DNA from: Chenopodium formosanum
Taxonomy: Eukaryota; Streptophyta; Magnoliopsida; Caryophyllales; Amaranthaceae
Reading direction: 5' to 3'
DNA: 64,000 nucleotides
Assembly (NCBI GenBank): GCA_024500155.1
Contig: CM044874.1
Coordinates: 82,896,295 to 82,960,294 of the forward strand
The notes beneath the pieces are model-generated. The model was not told the DNA's origin and made no database searches. It saw only the letters and a list, made by a program, of their open reading frames with translations. Positions 21,446 through 33,090 of this stretch are shown here, in pieces. Each line of letters starts with the position of its first letter. Position 1 is the stretch's first letter. The translations under genes and the position numbers were made by a program.

Positions 21446-24400
21446 ATGGCGATTTACTCTCATAGACGCCTAATTCTCTCTCTTCGTCAACCATTTCATT
21501 CCAATTTCAATTTCAATTCCTCCACTTCTCGTTTCAATTCATCTTCTCTTCATACCTATAACCTAAATTTTCGATCATCTCCATTTTCTTCAACCTCGGT
21601 ACTTCGGAAATTCCTGTCGTCTTTCAATTCGTCTCCATTGATAAACAATTTGAGCTTCAGAAGTAGCTTTAATGGCGTTCGAAGCTTCTCCACTCGGTTT
21701 TCCGAGTCGTCTTCGAGAAATAATGGACCGCCGAAGGAGACGATTATGCTCGAAGGTTGCGATTTTGAGCATTGGCTTGTTGTTGTGGAACCTCCTGATC
21801 CTCAGCTCACTCGCGATGATATTATCGATGTTTATATCAAAACCCTAGCTCACATTATTGGAAGGTTTCTCTTCAATCTCTTTTACTCTAATTTGATTTC
21901 TGTGTATTTCGTTGAATTTAGGTTTACATTTCTGGAATTTTGTGAGTTTGATTGATTTTTTATTTGTGCAGTGAAGAAGAAGCTAGAATGAAGATTTATT
22001 CGGTTTCTACACGCCATTATTTTGCTTTTGGTGCTTTAGTTTCAGAGGAGCTTAGTTATAAGCTTAAAGGTGTGTCAAATTATGCTATTTGTTTTGATGA
22101 TGTCATAATTGCTTAATCTTTGTCTAATTATTTGAATAATTGAAGAATGTTAAGTTCACAGAACTCTTAAAAGTTGATATTATTTTTAGTATGCACAATT
22201 TCCAGAAATTTGCCTGTCATTACACTTTGCATATTCTATTTTGAGATGTCGAAGATAGTTGTTACCTTTACTAGAATAATAATCAATCACGGTTGGTTTC
22301 CTCAAATATGCCATACAGAATTGAGTGAATAAGGATGAGAGGCGAAGAGGTACATAACTATTAACTACTGTAATGTATAAAGTTTACGAGCAAATGATAT
22401 TGTGATCATGTCGAATACTTGAAAATGAGTGTGATGTGATTTACATTATCAACTCCACATTCTTTGATCACTTCATATTTTATAATTTCTTATGTCACTT
22501 GGTGGTCTAAAATGAGGACGATTTATTGAATTATAGTTACAAATTAAGAGCGAATTATAGCTTTGTTTTGCTATTTTCATCATTGGTTTAACTGCTTTTA
22601 TGTACTTTTCAAATATATATGTTTGACAATTTGTTTATTTCTTATGTTATTTCTTCAAAACTTTCATCATTATTTTCTTTGGATTATGTTTCTCTTGCAG
22701 ATATATGGTTATTCTATTGCATTCAAATATTCAATGATAAATTGATGGAAACTAACTTGTATTCAGTTATAGTGGAGGCTACTCTTTTAATTGCACATCC
22801 TCTGATTATTTCACTTTTGTAGCACCTGGCAATGCAATAGGAGTCGTGTTTGCTAGTTTCTTTGAAATATCTAGTTTGTGTGTGTGTGTGTGTGTTTTGT
22901 ATGACTGCTAAATGCTAATGCTGTGTTAAATTTCATTTGGATCAGAGCTACCAAATGTTCGATGGGTTCTCCCAGATTCCTACATGGATGTTAAGAACAA
23001 AACCTATGCTGGTAAGATTAGATTTTGTTGTTGTGGAGTTTTATGTCATGTAATGATAGTATCTTTATTTCTTGTTTTCATTGTTTGTTTTATTGCCCCT
23101 TTGCTTGTTGTTTAGAGTGTAGGACTATATGTCATGGTATTGCCCTAGGGAATTTTATTTGATCAAATTGTTTTGTAAACTGGTGTGTAGAATTATTGGA
23201 TGCAGTTAATGCATCAGGTAGTCATTTATATCCACTGCATATGCCAATGTATGCCCTGTAACTCACTCGTTGCCTGGGATGCTGGGACCTTAGGCCACCC
23301 TTTGGTCCCTGGTTATGTAATATTTTCTCGTTGGAAGGTCTCTGTTTCCTACCTAAATCTGTATGTTGTTCTTGTGGACAATGTCTGCTTTCCACCCCTA
23401 TCTGCCTCTTCGGGGGCCTAGTGTATTGCCATGATAAACTTATGATTCCACATGGTTTTGACTTTTGACACAGTTCATAAGTATGGCATCAACTTCTCTA
23501 ACCCTGTTCCCACAAAACCAAACCAAAAGAGCCTAAACAAGGGGATTGTTGCTCTAGAGATGAAGTCGTTAGTATAATAGTATCTTTTATGTTACATGGT
23601 TTTTCCCTTTCTTTCTCTTCTGATTTGCTATTTACAGGCGAGCCTTTCATCAATGGACAGCCAGTTCCGTATGACCCAAAATATCATGAGATATGGGTTC
23701 GAAACCATGCAGAATCCCAGCGAAGTAGAAACAGAAGTTCAAGAAGGCAAAAGGATCCAATCTCACGATCAAAACAACTTACATCTTCATCAGTATGTGA
23801 TGATTCGAATCAAAACTGGATATCTACACCTAATCATCTTAATCCGGCCCTACAGACATCAACCACGCAAAATCAGCCTTCTCAGCCTTCATCTTTTTCA
23901 GATCCTGGTAACTACAAGCAGAGTCAGATACGTTCGACTGATTCTTCAAATGAAGCTGTACAATCCTCTCAAATGCAGATCCCTTACCACTTGCGAAACC
24001 AGGATCAGGCTCCTCCAGCATATTCTCAGGATCAGGCTCCTCCAACCTTTACTAAGAAAAATGCTCCTCCAGCCTATAATCAAAATCAGGGTCCACCAAC
24101 TTATTCTCAGAATCATACTCCTCCAACATACTCTCAAAATCAAGCTCCTCCAAGCTACTCTCAAAATCAGGCTCTTCCAAACTACTCTCAAAATCAAGAT
24201 CCTCCAACCTATTCTCAGAATCAAGCTCCTCCAACCTACTCCCAAAATCAAGTGCGTCCAAACTATTCTCAAAACCAGGCCCCTCCAAGGGATCTAACCT
24301 ACTCTCAGAATCAGCTGCCTCCAACCTACACTCCACATCAAGCGCGTCCAAACTATTCTCAAGATCAAGCTCCTCTAACCTACTTTCAGAATCAGGCTCC

Positions 24401-25652
24401 TCCAACCTACTCACAAAATCAAATGTATCCAAACTATTATCAAAATCAAGCTCCTCCGACATATTCACAAAATCAAGCTCCTCCAACCTACTCTCAGAGT
24501 CAGGCTCCCCCATCATACTCTCAAAATCAATCGCATCCAAACTACTCTCAGTATCAGGCTCCTCCAACCTACTTTCAAAATCAAGCACGTCCAAAAGGTT
24601 ATCAAAATGAAGCTCCTCCAACCTACTCTCAGAATATGGCTCCTCAACCCCCCCACATGCAAAATCATTCAACGCCCTGGACCCCAACTCCTCCACCTCA
24701 GCATTCAGGTACAATGGATCCAAATTCCCAAGGCTGGGGAAGCCGAAGCCATAGCTGGGCGCCTCCCGGAGGATCTGAAAATCAAGCCCACCCTCCACCC
24801 ACAACCCGAAACAACAATTTCTCATATAACAATATGCCACCTTCAGCTCATGCAAGTAATGTTCCATATCAAGGCCAGGCCTGGGGCTCTTCCTCACAAT
24901 ACCAAAGTCGGCCCTCACAGCCCCAAATTTCAAATAATTACTCATACGGCAATTTTCAACCCTCAGCCCCAGCCAGGGACATGCCATCGCACTTGCAAAA
25001 CACGAACTTCCGTGGAGGAAGCATGCCATCTCACGCTCAACAAAATGAGAACCTTTACAAGGATAGTCCACATCATGTTCAAAGTGCCGGTACCTCAAAT
25101 GACTATCCTTCAGAGTCTTTACAACAGCTACAATACCAGGACAGTTACAGAACTTACATGGACATGCAGAGTTCAACGTCAATGGTAACTCCTCAAAGTA
25201 CACAAAACTTTCAAAATGCGAATGTGGTAGCTCCAGCTCTTGCACAGGACATGGCCTCTCACACTTGTAACCCAAATTTCTCAAGACGGGATGCTTATAC
25301 ATATGAAAATCAACAGTACCAGAACAGCACTAGAGGACTCCAAAGTTCAAGTGCCACAGAAATATCTCAGAATTGGAACCACCAGAGCATACCCCCGTCC
25401 ATGCAGAACAGTGTCTCCCCTGACGTGCTGATGTCTCATGGAGTTCTGACTCATCAGTACCAGAATAAAGATATGCCTAGGGTAAACCAGAACAGCGAAT
25501 CTCAGCAGAACATGGGATCAGCTTCTCAAAATTTTGATCAAATTGGTGGAGGGAAAATGCCTAATGACACAAGCATGGATACTGTGCAGACTAGAGACTA
25601 CCAGGAACGTGACAATCCCACCGATGATTATGTTTATGCATCAAAAGGGTAG
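21446..25652 (+). CDS. MORF/RIP organellar RNA-editing factor with long repeat tail
   Basis: MORF proteins bind PPR editing proteins and are needed for C-to-U editing of mitochondrial or plastid transcripts. Exons 21446-21864, 21972-22069, 22946-23011 and 23638-25652 join in phase to 865 residues. Residues 1-90 are Ser/Arg/Phe-rich and look like a mitochondrial transit peptide. The MORF domain (about 95-210) contains EGCDFEHWLVVVEPPDPQL, EEARMKIYSVSTRHYFAFGA, LPNVRWVLPDSYMDV and FINGQPVPYDPKYHEIWVRN. From about residue 315 come about 24 copies of a 9-residue unit, NQAPPTYSQ, giving many PPxY motifs; the rest of the tail is Gln/Asn/Ser/Tyr-rich and disordered-looking. Known MORFs are about 220-460 residues, with Gly/Pro-rich tails in MORF1, MORF4 and MORF8, so this tail is exceptionally long. 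Closest type: MORF1/MORF8-like; the exact member is uncertain. Long frames in the other frames and antisense are shadows of the repeat. Confidence 0.9.
24001..24660 (+). repeat. 27-bp coding minisatellite, with an 81-bp higher-order period
   Basis: About 24 units of 27 bp encoding NQAPPTYSQ variants. Variant units with PNY in place of PTY recur at units 7, 10, 13 and 16, an 81-bp super-repeat that loses phase after unit 16. One unit carries a three-residue insertion (PPRDLTYSQ). Confidence 0.9.
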
Positions 25653-26620
25653 TAAAATCTCGGTTGCTCTCGGGTGGACAACAAGCATAGATAGAAATAG
25701 AGTACTGATGTAAAATTATTGTGTATGATATGAAAGTGCTTTTTTTGTACTTGTATAAAGGTGTATTTTCATTGAGGCTTTACTAAGCTGCCTTATTTAT
25801 CACTCATCAGTGCTAAATGTAGATTCCGGTTGTTAATTCTCACCTTCGAAATAGGATAAACACTAAACAGGGTACTGGGAAAATTAGACTAGAATGTGAT
25901 ATCAGAAAGAAATAAAATTGCAATGCAATGCCTTCAAGTTGGCTTTTTAATTTACTTTTTCTGTTTTATATCAATTTACTCAATTCCTTTCTCTTATCTA
26001 ATATATTGATGTGCTATGAAATAGTCTTGGTTTTATGATGGTAATGATAACAAAAAAAATGGATCATTGTTTCTCTAAGAAGGATTATTGCAAAAAGGAA
26101 AGAGCAACTTACACTAATTTGGGGTCGAGTACAAATTTTATTTGGATTTTATACAAATTGTTCCAAATTCAAACATCTTTTAACTACAATTTTTATCAGT
26201 ATGGAGAAAGGAAGTATTTATGACATGAATTCAAAATCTGCTCTCATCATACTTTTTAATAAACGCCAAGTAATATTTAGTTTAATGGTAAACATTTGAA
26301 ATTTTGAATCACATAATCTTCGAATCCTAGTTTTTATGAGATTGACATTCTATAAACTTGCAATGTACCACTTTGACCATTAATAATATTAATAATTATA
26401 ACACCTTAGTCTCACACGCTTATCTTGTTTTATATTTATAATCACAGAAGTCAAAATGGAATGATGTAAACAAAAATGTCCAAATTATAGTATACAACAC
26501 AGCTAAATAAACCGGGGAATTGACCATTAATTAGGGCTTTTTTTTTGTTAGATTGAAGTTCATATAAATCTCCAAAAAAAAAAAAAAAAAAAAAAAAAAA
26601 ACGGGATTGGACTTGAATCG
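25653..26620. other. 3' flank of the MORF gene and intergenic DNA
   Basis: AATAAA-like signals near 25910 lie downstream of the stop. No gene; a long poly(A) run lies at 26573-26601. Confidence 0.5.
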
Positions 26621-26635
26621 ACAAAGGCCCTTTTT

Positions 26636-26728
26636 AAGCCCAACTGATAAAACCCAATAACCTTGATTGATTTAGAAGCGGCGATCCAACTCAACTAAAA
26701 ACCCCTAATTTTACCAACCTTATATAAA
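26636..26728 (+). promoter_or_regulatory. Site II, telo-box-like and TATA promoter of the snoRNA transcript
   Basis: AAGCCCA (26636-26642), AAAACCCAAT (about 26649), AAAACCCCTAATT (telo-box with one extra C, about 26697) and TATATAAA (26721-26728) stand in order, followed by a CT-rich leader from about 26750. This is the classic promoter layout of plant snoRNA and ribosomal protein genes. Confidence 0.65.
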
Positions 26729-27062
26729 CTCATCAATCTCTTTCTCTCAATCATAAGTCGCCTTTCTCTCTCTTCCCTTCCCCAATTTCCAATCTAGGGT
26801 TCATCTTTATCCCCAATTTCCTTTGTCTTTGTTTTGTTTTTGTTTTTGTTTTTTTAATTCTGAAAAATTGATCTAAAATTTTTGAAGGCTTCATTTGTTG
26901 GTTGATGCGGATAATATATATTCCCTTTGACTCGTTCCCTTGAAGCAACATCAATTTGTGCTGTTTTCTCTTTTTTTTCTTGTTCGATTATTTTTCATCG
27001 ATTAAGATTTAACTGAAAACAGCTAAATTTCTCCTATAATTTATGTAATTTTTTCATTTTGT

Positions 27063-27165
27063 GGCAAGGAAATTTGCGGTGATGAGTCAATACAGACCTG
27101 TAATGATATGCGGAAATGATCGCAATTCATTATGAACATCTAAGGGACTGAGTTCTTTTCTTGCC
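27063..27165 (+). ncRNA. C/D box snoRNA, U25-like, two 18S rRNA guides
   Basis: C box GTGATGA at 27079-27085 and D box CTGA at 27148-27151. Internal ATGA (27103-27106) and TGATATG (27104-27110) serve as worn D' and C' boxes. Outside the boxes, GGCAAGGAAA (27063-27072) and TTTTCTTGCC (27156-27165) pair in 9 of 10 positions as a terminal stem. The segment before D' contains ACAGACCTGTA, the guide of U25 (SNORD25), complementary to the 18S segment ACAGGTCTGT. The segment before the D box, GAACATCTAAGGG, is complementary to CCCTTAGATGTTC, which lies a few bases further along in 18S rRNA. U25 directs 2'-O-methylation at the first site; the second guide predicts methylation of the U in the CCCU context. 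rRNA matches are from recall of the conserved 18S sequence. No long reading frame crosses the transcript, so it looks like an independent or non-coding host transcript. Confidence 0.8.
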
Positions 27166-28661
27166 GTTTTGTTAACAAAAAATTCTGTTTTTTGGTTTGA
27201 TTAATGGTTAATTAAGTAATTAATTTATTAATAATTAGGGTTCACTTTGGTTAGGCCTAAAAATAGTGCTAATTATATAAATGGGCATTGTTTTGAAAAT
27301 GTGAATCCTAAATTAATTTGTTCCCCTCGCTATCCGGTGTAGATTTTTTCCGTGCTACATTTGGACGTTGGGTAACTACATTTTTTTTTTTATCAATTTG
27401 TATTTATAAAAAAAATTCAAATTGTTTAATAACAAGAATTTGGATTAGGTAAAATAAATTATCATTTCAAAAAAAAAAAATTATAAATAATAAATGAATT
27501 TGTATGTAAAAAACATAAATGAGTTTGGGCTTTTTTTAAAGGTCTCATGATGAGGCTAATTGGAAAAAGATGTTTTGGCCCATATACATTCGGACTGTGT
27601 TACATTGTTACCCATCATAGCGAAAATCGATTGGACACTTTAATCATTTCAACATTATATAATGACGTTAATCCTCATTCATTACTAATTTATACGGAGT
27701 ATTAATTTATTAATCTTTTACTACGTAAATAATATGGCTAGAGAATTGAGTTCTTTGCTCCTTTGGAAAATGGCCAAAGGCCCAAAACCACTGATGATAT
27801 CACACTTCGTAGTCTAATACATTGAACGACTTACGAGTTACGAAGGAGTACATCTTCATGAAAAGTCGATATTTATGAGCATCTAGGGGTGTAAATGAGC
27901 CAAATTGTTAGCAAACATAAATAAATGAGTTGTTTATGAATTTATTTAAACGAGCATGTTTATTTTCGCATTCAAACTCGTACCATTTATCAAATAAACG
28001 AATATGAACAAGCTTCAATTGAGTTTGAAGCCGAGTAGTTTATTGATCGGCTTACTTTATCTTTATGATAAATTAATCCGACCGAAGAATCCCTCGAGTA
28101 ACCTCGATCACACACATGGAAGCAAATTGAACCCTTGTTGCTAGCCTTGTTGAGTAAAATCACTTTTTTCTACTAAACTTGTGCTCCAACACTTAAACTT
28201 TATTAATTATGACAATGGGAATACACAACTACTACGTAGTATATGTCTACATCGACTCGGTTTGAAGTCTTTGAACTTGGCTCAGTTTGTTAGTCAAATT
28301 AACATAGGTAAACTCCAAAATTTATTAGTTTTGCAATTGCGAAAGTGGGTGAAGATGGGCCTTAACTAAGGTCTCTAACAACTTTTAAAAAAATAATTCT
28401 CAAATAATTGATGGAGCCAAAAATAATGACAACGTTTTACTAAGATTTTGCGGCCCAATGTCTTATTTTAATCTTGAGTTGAACAAATTGAGTACGTTTT
28501 ATGATTTTAATCCAAACCCTTCGATACTTCAGTACTCAATAGCTAACATGCTATAGCCAAGAAATTTCCTATGCAATAAAACCTTAGCTACCAAGTACCA
28601 AGTACGAAGTACTAAGTCTTATTATGTCATATACAATTTGTACACTTTAGTTAGTTATATA
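27166..28661. other. Intergenic, no gene seen
   Basis: AT-rich with short chance frames only. Confidence 0.45.
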
Positions 28662-28751
28662 CTACCTCCGTTACATATTATTTGCAACGATTAGACATTT
28701 TTTCTCTCTACTTTATGTCAAATCGTTGCAAATAATATGTAACGGATGTAG
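28662..28751. mobile_element. Stowaway-like MITE, 90 bp, nearly perfect hairpin
   Basis: Flanked by TA (28660-28661, 28752-28753). The 31-base termini, starting CTACCTCCGTTACATATTAT, match as inverted repeats at 30 of 31 positions, so the transcript would fold almost entirely. Confidence 0.85.
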
Positions 28752-28896
28752 TAATTGTATTTCATTATATTAGAAATCTATGATTATAGATAATTATTAG
28801 TGTTTGACTTGACCTAAAATACATATGAACCTTTAATCATTATTCCAAATTTCTTACTTGTTTGTCTATTTTATCAGGTCTGGTTAACTACCACAA

Positions 28897-29270
28897 TAAC
28901 TCTGTTTGATAATTAGCTGGTAGCTGATTGATATAGTTGATTGTATTAGCTGATTTAACTAACTAATTATGTTAGTTGGTTTGAGTAGCGGATTATAATT
29001 AGCTTATTGTGTAAAAGTATTTGGTAAATAGCTGTAAGTTATTAGTTGTTTTAGTGTATTTAAGATATAAAAGGCTAATTGTTCAATTAGTTAATTTTAA
29101 AAAGCTCTTATAATGATCTTTTTAGGCTCAAAAAACTCTTTTAGAAAAAGCTCTTTTAATAAGCTATTTGTCAAATACCCAAGTTTGCTTTCTTTTTTAG
29201 TTGGTTAAACTTCTAGTTGGGGAAAAAAAAAGTTAAAAACTCTTTGAAAAACTCTTTACCAAACAAGGCC
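28897..29270. mobile_element. MITE with CTCTGTTTG / CAAACAAGGCC ends
   Basis: Left end CTCTGTTTGATAATTAGCTG and right end TTTACCAAACAAGGCC form imperfect inverted repeats; the interior is rich in TTAGCTG/AAAAGCTC words. Target duplication not resolved. Confidence 0.5.
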
Positions 29271-30349
29271 AATATCAAAATAAATGTACGAAAACATGCC
29301 CTTAGTCATTACTAATTCACTCGTTTACCATTCTTCAAATAATCAGTCTCCAAAGTCCTATTTATATCAACTAATCCCGTGTTAGGGGTTAAGCCCATAT
29401 ACAAAGACAAATTAGTAAAGATGTAAACGCAACGGTCAATAAAATATCAACCCAAAAAGGATAACACAAAAGCTTAGGCAGAGTCTGAATTTTATAACGG
29501 TAAGTTCGTAGCAATTTCTAGGACTTAGTCCAATCATAATCATGGAGGAATCTAATAAAACAAAAAACATAAATTTGACAACAGGTTTTTGCCAGCAAAC
29601 AAACAATAATTTGTTTATATTCTCTCTCCTACTACAAGTATTATTCTTTACTCGTATTTGTATATCTTCACTCTTTCTTTAAGACTTTAGTTTCCTAGGA
29701 TGTGTGTTCACTACACTATTTAACGTGTTTGACCCTCTATTTTAGCCGTTGCTTTCAATGTGTGGTCATTTAACTACCTTATTTTTGTAGCTTATTATTA
29801 TGCCTCTCCTCTTTCTTCTCATTTAGCCCTTATTTATGAAATTGTGATATATTGGCTTTGTTTGATTAAATTATTTTGAAGGCAAAGAAAACCAATGTAC
29901 GGCTGTGATTTTAGTGTTTTTTAGTTTCAATGTACGGAGTATAAAAAGAAATTAATTAGTAATTGTCGACTTATTGTGACTATTGAAGATAATTAAAACA
30001 TTGATGGTGGTTATTTGCCACTTGATAGAAGGACAATTTATCAAGTTGTACGAGTATGTGTATCCAAGTGTGATTCTTAAAGAATTTTAACATTTCGTGT
30101 AACATAGTATTGTTGAAATTGATCTCTTAAAATTATCATGTTTTGATGGTATGTTTCTTCTACCAAATCTCAAATCTAATGTGATATGAAAATATATTGT
30201 CTATTCCATAAATATTTGTATAATTGATGAATCTAAAGGTAAAGAAATCATACAATGACATAACGCAATTTGAGATGTAGATTATGCAAGCAAATGAAAG
30301 AGTTTGTGACAAAGCAATCTATAATGATATCAAAAATTGAGCACACTTA
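29271..30349. other. Intergenic, no gene seen
   Basis: No supported feature on either strand. Confidence 0.45.
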
Positions 30350-30516
30350 GGGTATGTTCACATTTACTTAATTGAGCTGAAATGAAATGAACTGAACTGA
30401 ACTGAACTGATTGGAGCTGAACTGAACTGAATATTTTATGAGAGAGGGAAATTAAGAGCTGGACTGAACTGATTGGAGCTGAACTGAACTGAAATTAAGT
30501 AAACATGAACAGGTCC
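30350..30516. mobile_element. Tourist-like MITE, copy C
   Basis: Ends GGGTATGTTCAC and TGAACAGGTCC with TTA on both sides (30347-30349, 30517-30519). Interior is GAACTGAACTGAACTG repeats, twice containing GATTGGAGCTGAACTGAACT. Confidence 0.8.
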
Positions 30517-30944
30517 TTAACAATAAAAAAATTTATAACATACACTTCAAATTTAAACAACTTGAAAAGTTGTCCAAGTAATTTAGTTGAGGCATATACA
30601 ACATCAAAAGATTCATTAAATCTAGCTAAATCCATTTAGATAAAAAGCCGATCGAGTTCATACTTCAAAACACCATCCACAATATGATGTTAAAGACTAC
30701 TACCATTGCTCATCATCATAGAAGTCAATTACCAAAGATACACTTGACAAAATATAAATCTTTTATTTAATCCTTAAACCCCCTTATACACTTTCCTAAG
30801 TTATTAGTCATATATCCAAGAACAAATAGAGGAAACTTCATGCACCCAAACAAAATAGGTGTTGATATTTAATTAATCAATCAATAAATTTTGGTCAAAT
30901 TTTCAAAATCAGCATCTTAAAACACACCATCAACACGGACACAA

Positions 30945-31146
30945 TTACAACTTGACCCCACTATTGACTTCCTTTATTCTTCTTTCCCTTAAATACACCC
31001 TTAATTCTCTCACTTCTTTTTCTCACACAACAATTACATTCATTTTCTCTCTCAAACAACAACAATTTTACAACATTATTTGAGTATTATCATTAAAACA
31101 ACAAAAAAAATTAAAACCCCAATTCCCCAAAAAAATAAAATCAATA
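30945..31146 (+). promoter_or_regulatory. Promoter and leader of the PP2C gene, W-box words
   Basis: TTGACC at about 30953 and TTGAC at about 30965 are WRKY-binding W-box cores, in keeping with the wound and pathogen response known for AP2C-type genes. A CT/CA-rich leader follows. The TATA position is not clear. Confidence 0.4.
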
Positions 31147-33090
31147 ATGTCAGTAGTAGTGTCAAATTCCCCTGTTTTTTCATCATCTCATCACAAATCA
31201 ATCTTCTCAAGCTCAACACTTTCTCCTCGATCTCGTGTTTCTCCATCATCGAACAGTTTCAGGCAGAGTTACGGCGGAGATGGGGCGGCATCGACGTCGG
31301 GATCTTCGCCGGCGACGGCCGTTATGAAGAGGAAAAGGCCGGCGAGATTGGATATTCCGATGATGAATATGGGTTTTGGAGCTCCGGCAACGCCCAGACC
31401 TGTGCAGGAATCAATGGTGGAAGATGATTTTGATGGGCTTTACTCTGTTTGTTGTAAGAAAGGTAGGAGAGCTGTTATGGAGGATCGATTTTCTGCTGTG
31501 CTTGATATTCAGGGTGATTCTAAACAGGTAATTATTTGATTTAATTTGTGGGATTTTTTGGGGATTAATTGGGATTTTTTTTTAAAAAATATAATTTTTA
31601 CAGTGATTAATTGATGGGATATGATGTATTTTATTATGGAACATAATTGGCAAAATCTGGGTTTACATGATTTTGGGTGGAAAATTTTGATTTTTGGACT
31701 TGTATGCTCAAAATATTTAATTTTCTTGGTATTGTGGAACTTAATTGAAATCTGGGTTTATATGAATTTGGGTGGAAAACCCTGAAATTTTGGATGTTTA
31801 TTGATTAAAACTTATCAAAGTTTGTGACTTTCTGAATTTTGGGTGCTGGGTGTTAGGAATTTGGTAAAGTTTTTGAGGAAAAATATGGAAGAAAAACTCA
31901 GTTTGTAAATTTGATGATAAATTAAGATAAATAGGAATTTATGAAAATTTTGATTGTTTATGAACATGAATTGATTCCTTGAATTAATAATTCTAAGAAA
32001 AGTATAATACAGCACCTTAATTATTATGGTATATTGTAATCTTTTAGATGGATGCTAAGTTAGTTATTTGAATCATGGCTTGTTATTAAGCTCTTGAATT
32101 AGTAATTGAGTAAAATCTGACATGTTTTGCTGCATTTTATGTGTTGTGTAGGCATTCTTTGGTGTATTTGATGGTCATGGTGGTGTTAAAGCTGCTGAAT
32201 ATGTAGCAGAAAACCTAAACAAAAATATAATGGCAGAAGTAGTTAGGAAGGACGAAGAGAACACCGTTGAGGAGGCTGTTAAACACGGCTACTTGAAAAC
32301 AGATTCCGACTTTTTGGAACAAGAGTTACTCGGTGGTTCGTGCTGTGTAACCGCCTTGATCACCAAGGGTGACCTTATTGTGTCTAATGCTGGTGATTGT
32401 CGGGCTGTCTTAAGCCGCGGTGGTGTGGCTGAGGCGCTCACTACTGACCATAGACCCTCGAGGCAAGACGAGAAGGATAGAATTGAAGCCTTGGTAAGAA
32501 TTCTTAATCCATTCAATCATTACTTTGCTTGAATTTATCTCCTTGGCACTAAACTTTATGTGAATAATTGACTTATGGATGTGAAATTGATTGTGTTTGA
32601 TAGGGTGGATACATTGATTCTTACAATGGTGTTTGGAGAATCCAAGGATCCCTTGCCGTGTCTAGAGGAATCGGAGACAGGCAGCTCAAGCAATGGGTGA
32701 TTGCTGAACCTGAAACGAAGGTTCTCAAAATCAAATCCGATGATGAGTTCTTGATCCTAGCATCCGACGGTTTATGGGATAAGGTACTGCGTCTAAAACT
32801 TATTACTCATGTCAAATATTGCATTGTCAATCAATCAGGCTGGTTCTTTTTTGATAATTTATCTGGCTTTAAGAACTATTGTTGTTTCATTTACTAATAT
32901 CTCATTCTTTATTCAATTGTTACAGGTTACTAATCAAGAAGCTGTAGACCTTGCCCGACCTTTGTGCACTGCAAGTGACAAAATTCAGCCACTAGCAGCT
33001 TGTAAGAAACTGATTGAGTTATCTGTTTCGCGAGGCTCTTTAGATGACATTAGCGTAATGATAATCCAATTGCCGCAATACATGAAGTAG
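31147..33090 (+). CDS. Clade-B protein phosphatase 2C (AP2C1-like)
   Basis: Ser/Thr phosphatase of the PP2C (PPM) family; clade-B members dephosphorylate and switch off stress MAP kinases. Exons 31147-31527, 32152-32493, 32604-32783 and 32926-33090 join in phase 0 to 355 residues. Residues 1-60 are Ser-rich. Residues 61-70, KRKRPARLDI, form a basic cluster plus L-x-I, the kinase interaction motif used by AP2C proteins to dock MAPKs. The catalytic domain (about 98-352) has the motif order of PP2Cs: KKGRRAVMEDR, FFGVFDGHGG (metal-binding Asp), NAGDCRAVLSR, SRGIGD, LILASDGLWDKV and SLDDISVMI. All metal-binding aspartates visible in these motifs are intact. Length and exon plan agree with AP2C genes, so it should be functional. 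The ATG at 31147 is chosen because no upstream in-frame ATG precedes it in the leader. Confidence 0.92.

Noticed and set aside
23596..24297. 233-residue plus-strand frame overlapping the MORF tail
   Set aside because: Shifted reading of the same repeat; the exon 4 frame is the one that continues the MORF domain across splice sites.
24052..25302. 416-residue open frame antisense to the MORF tail
   Set aside because: Produced by the stop-free 27-bp repeat and by codon bias of the real plus-strand exon; no homology.
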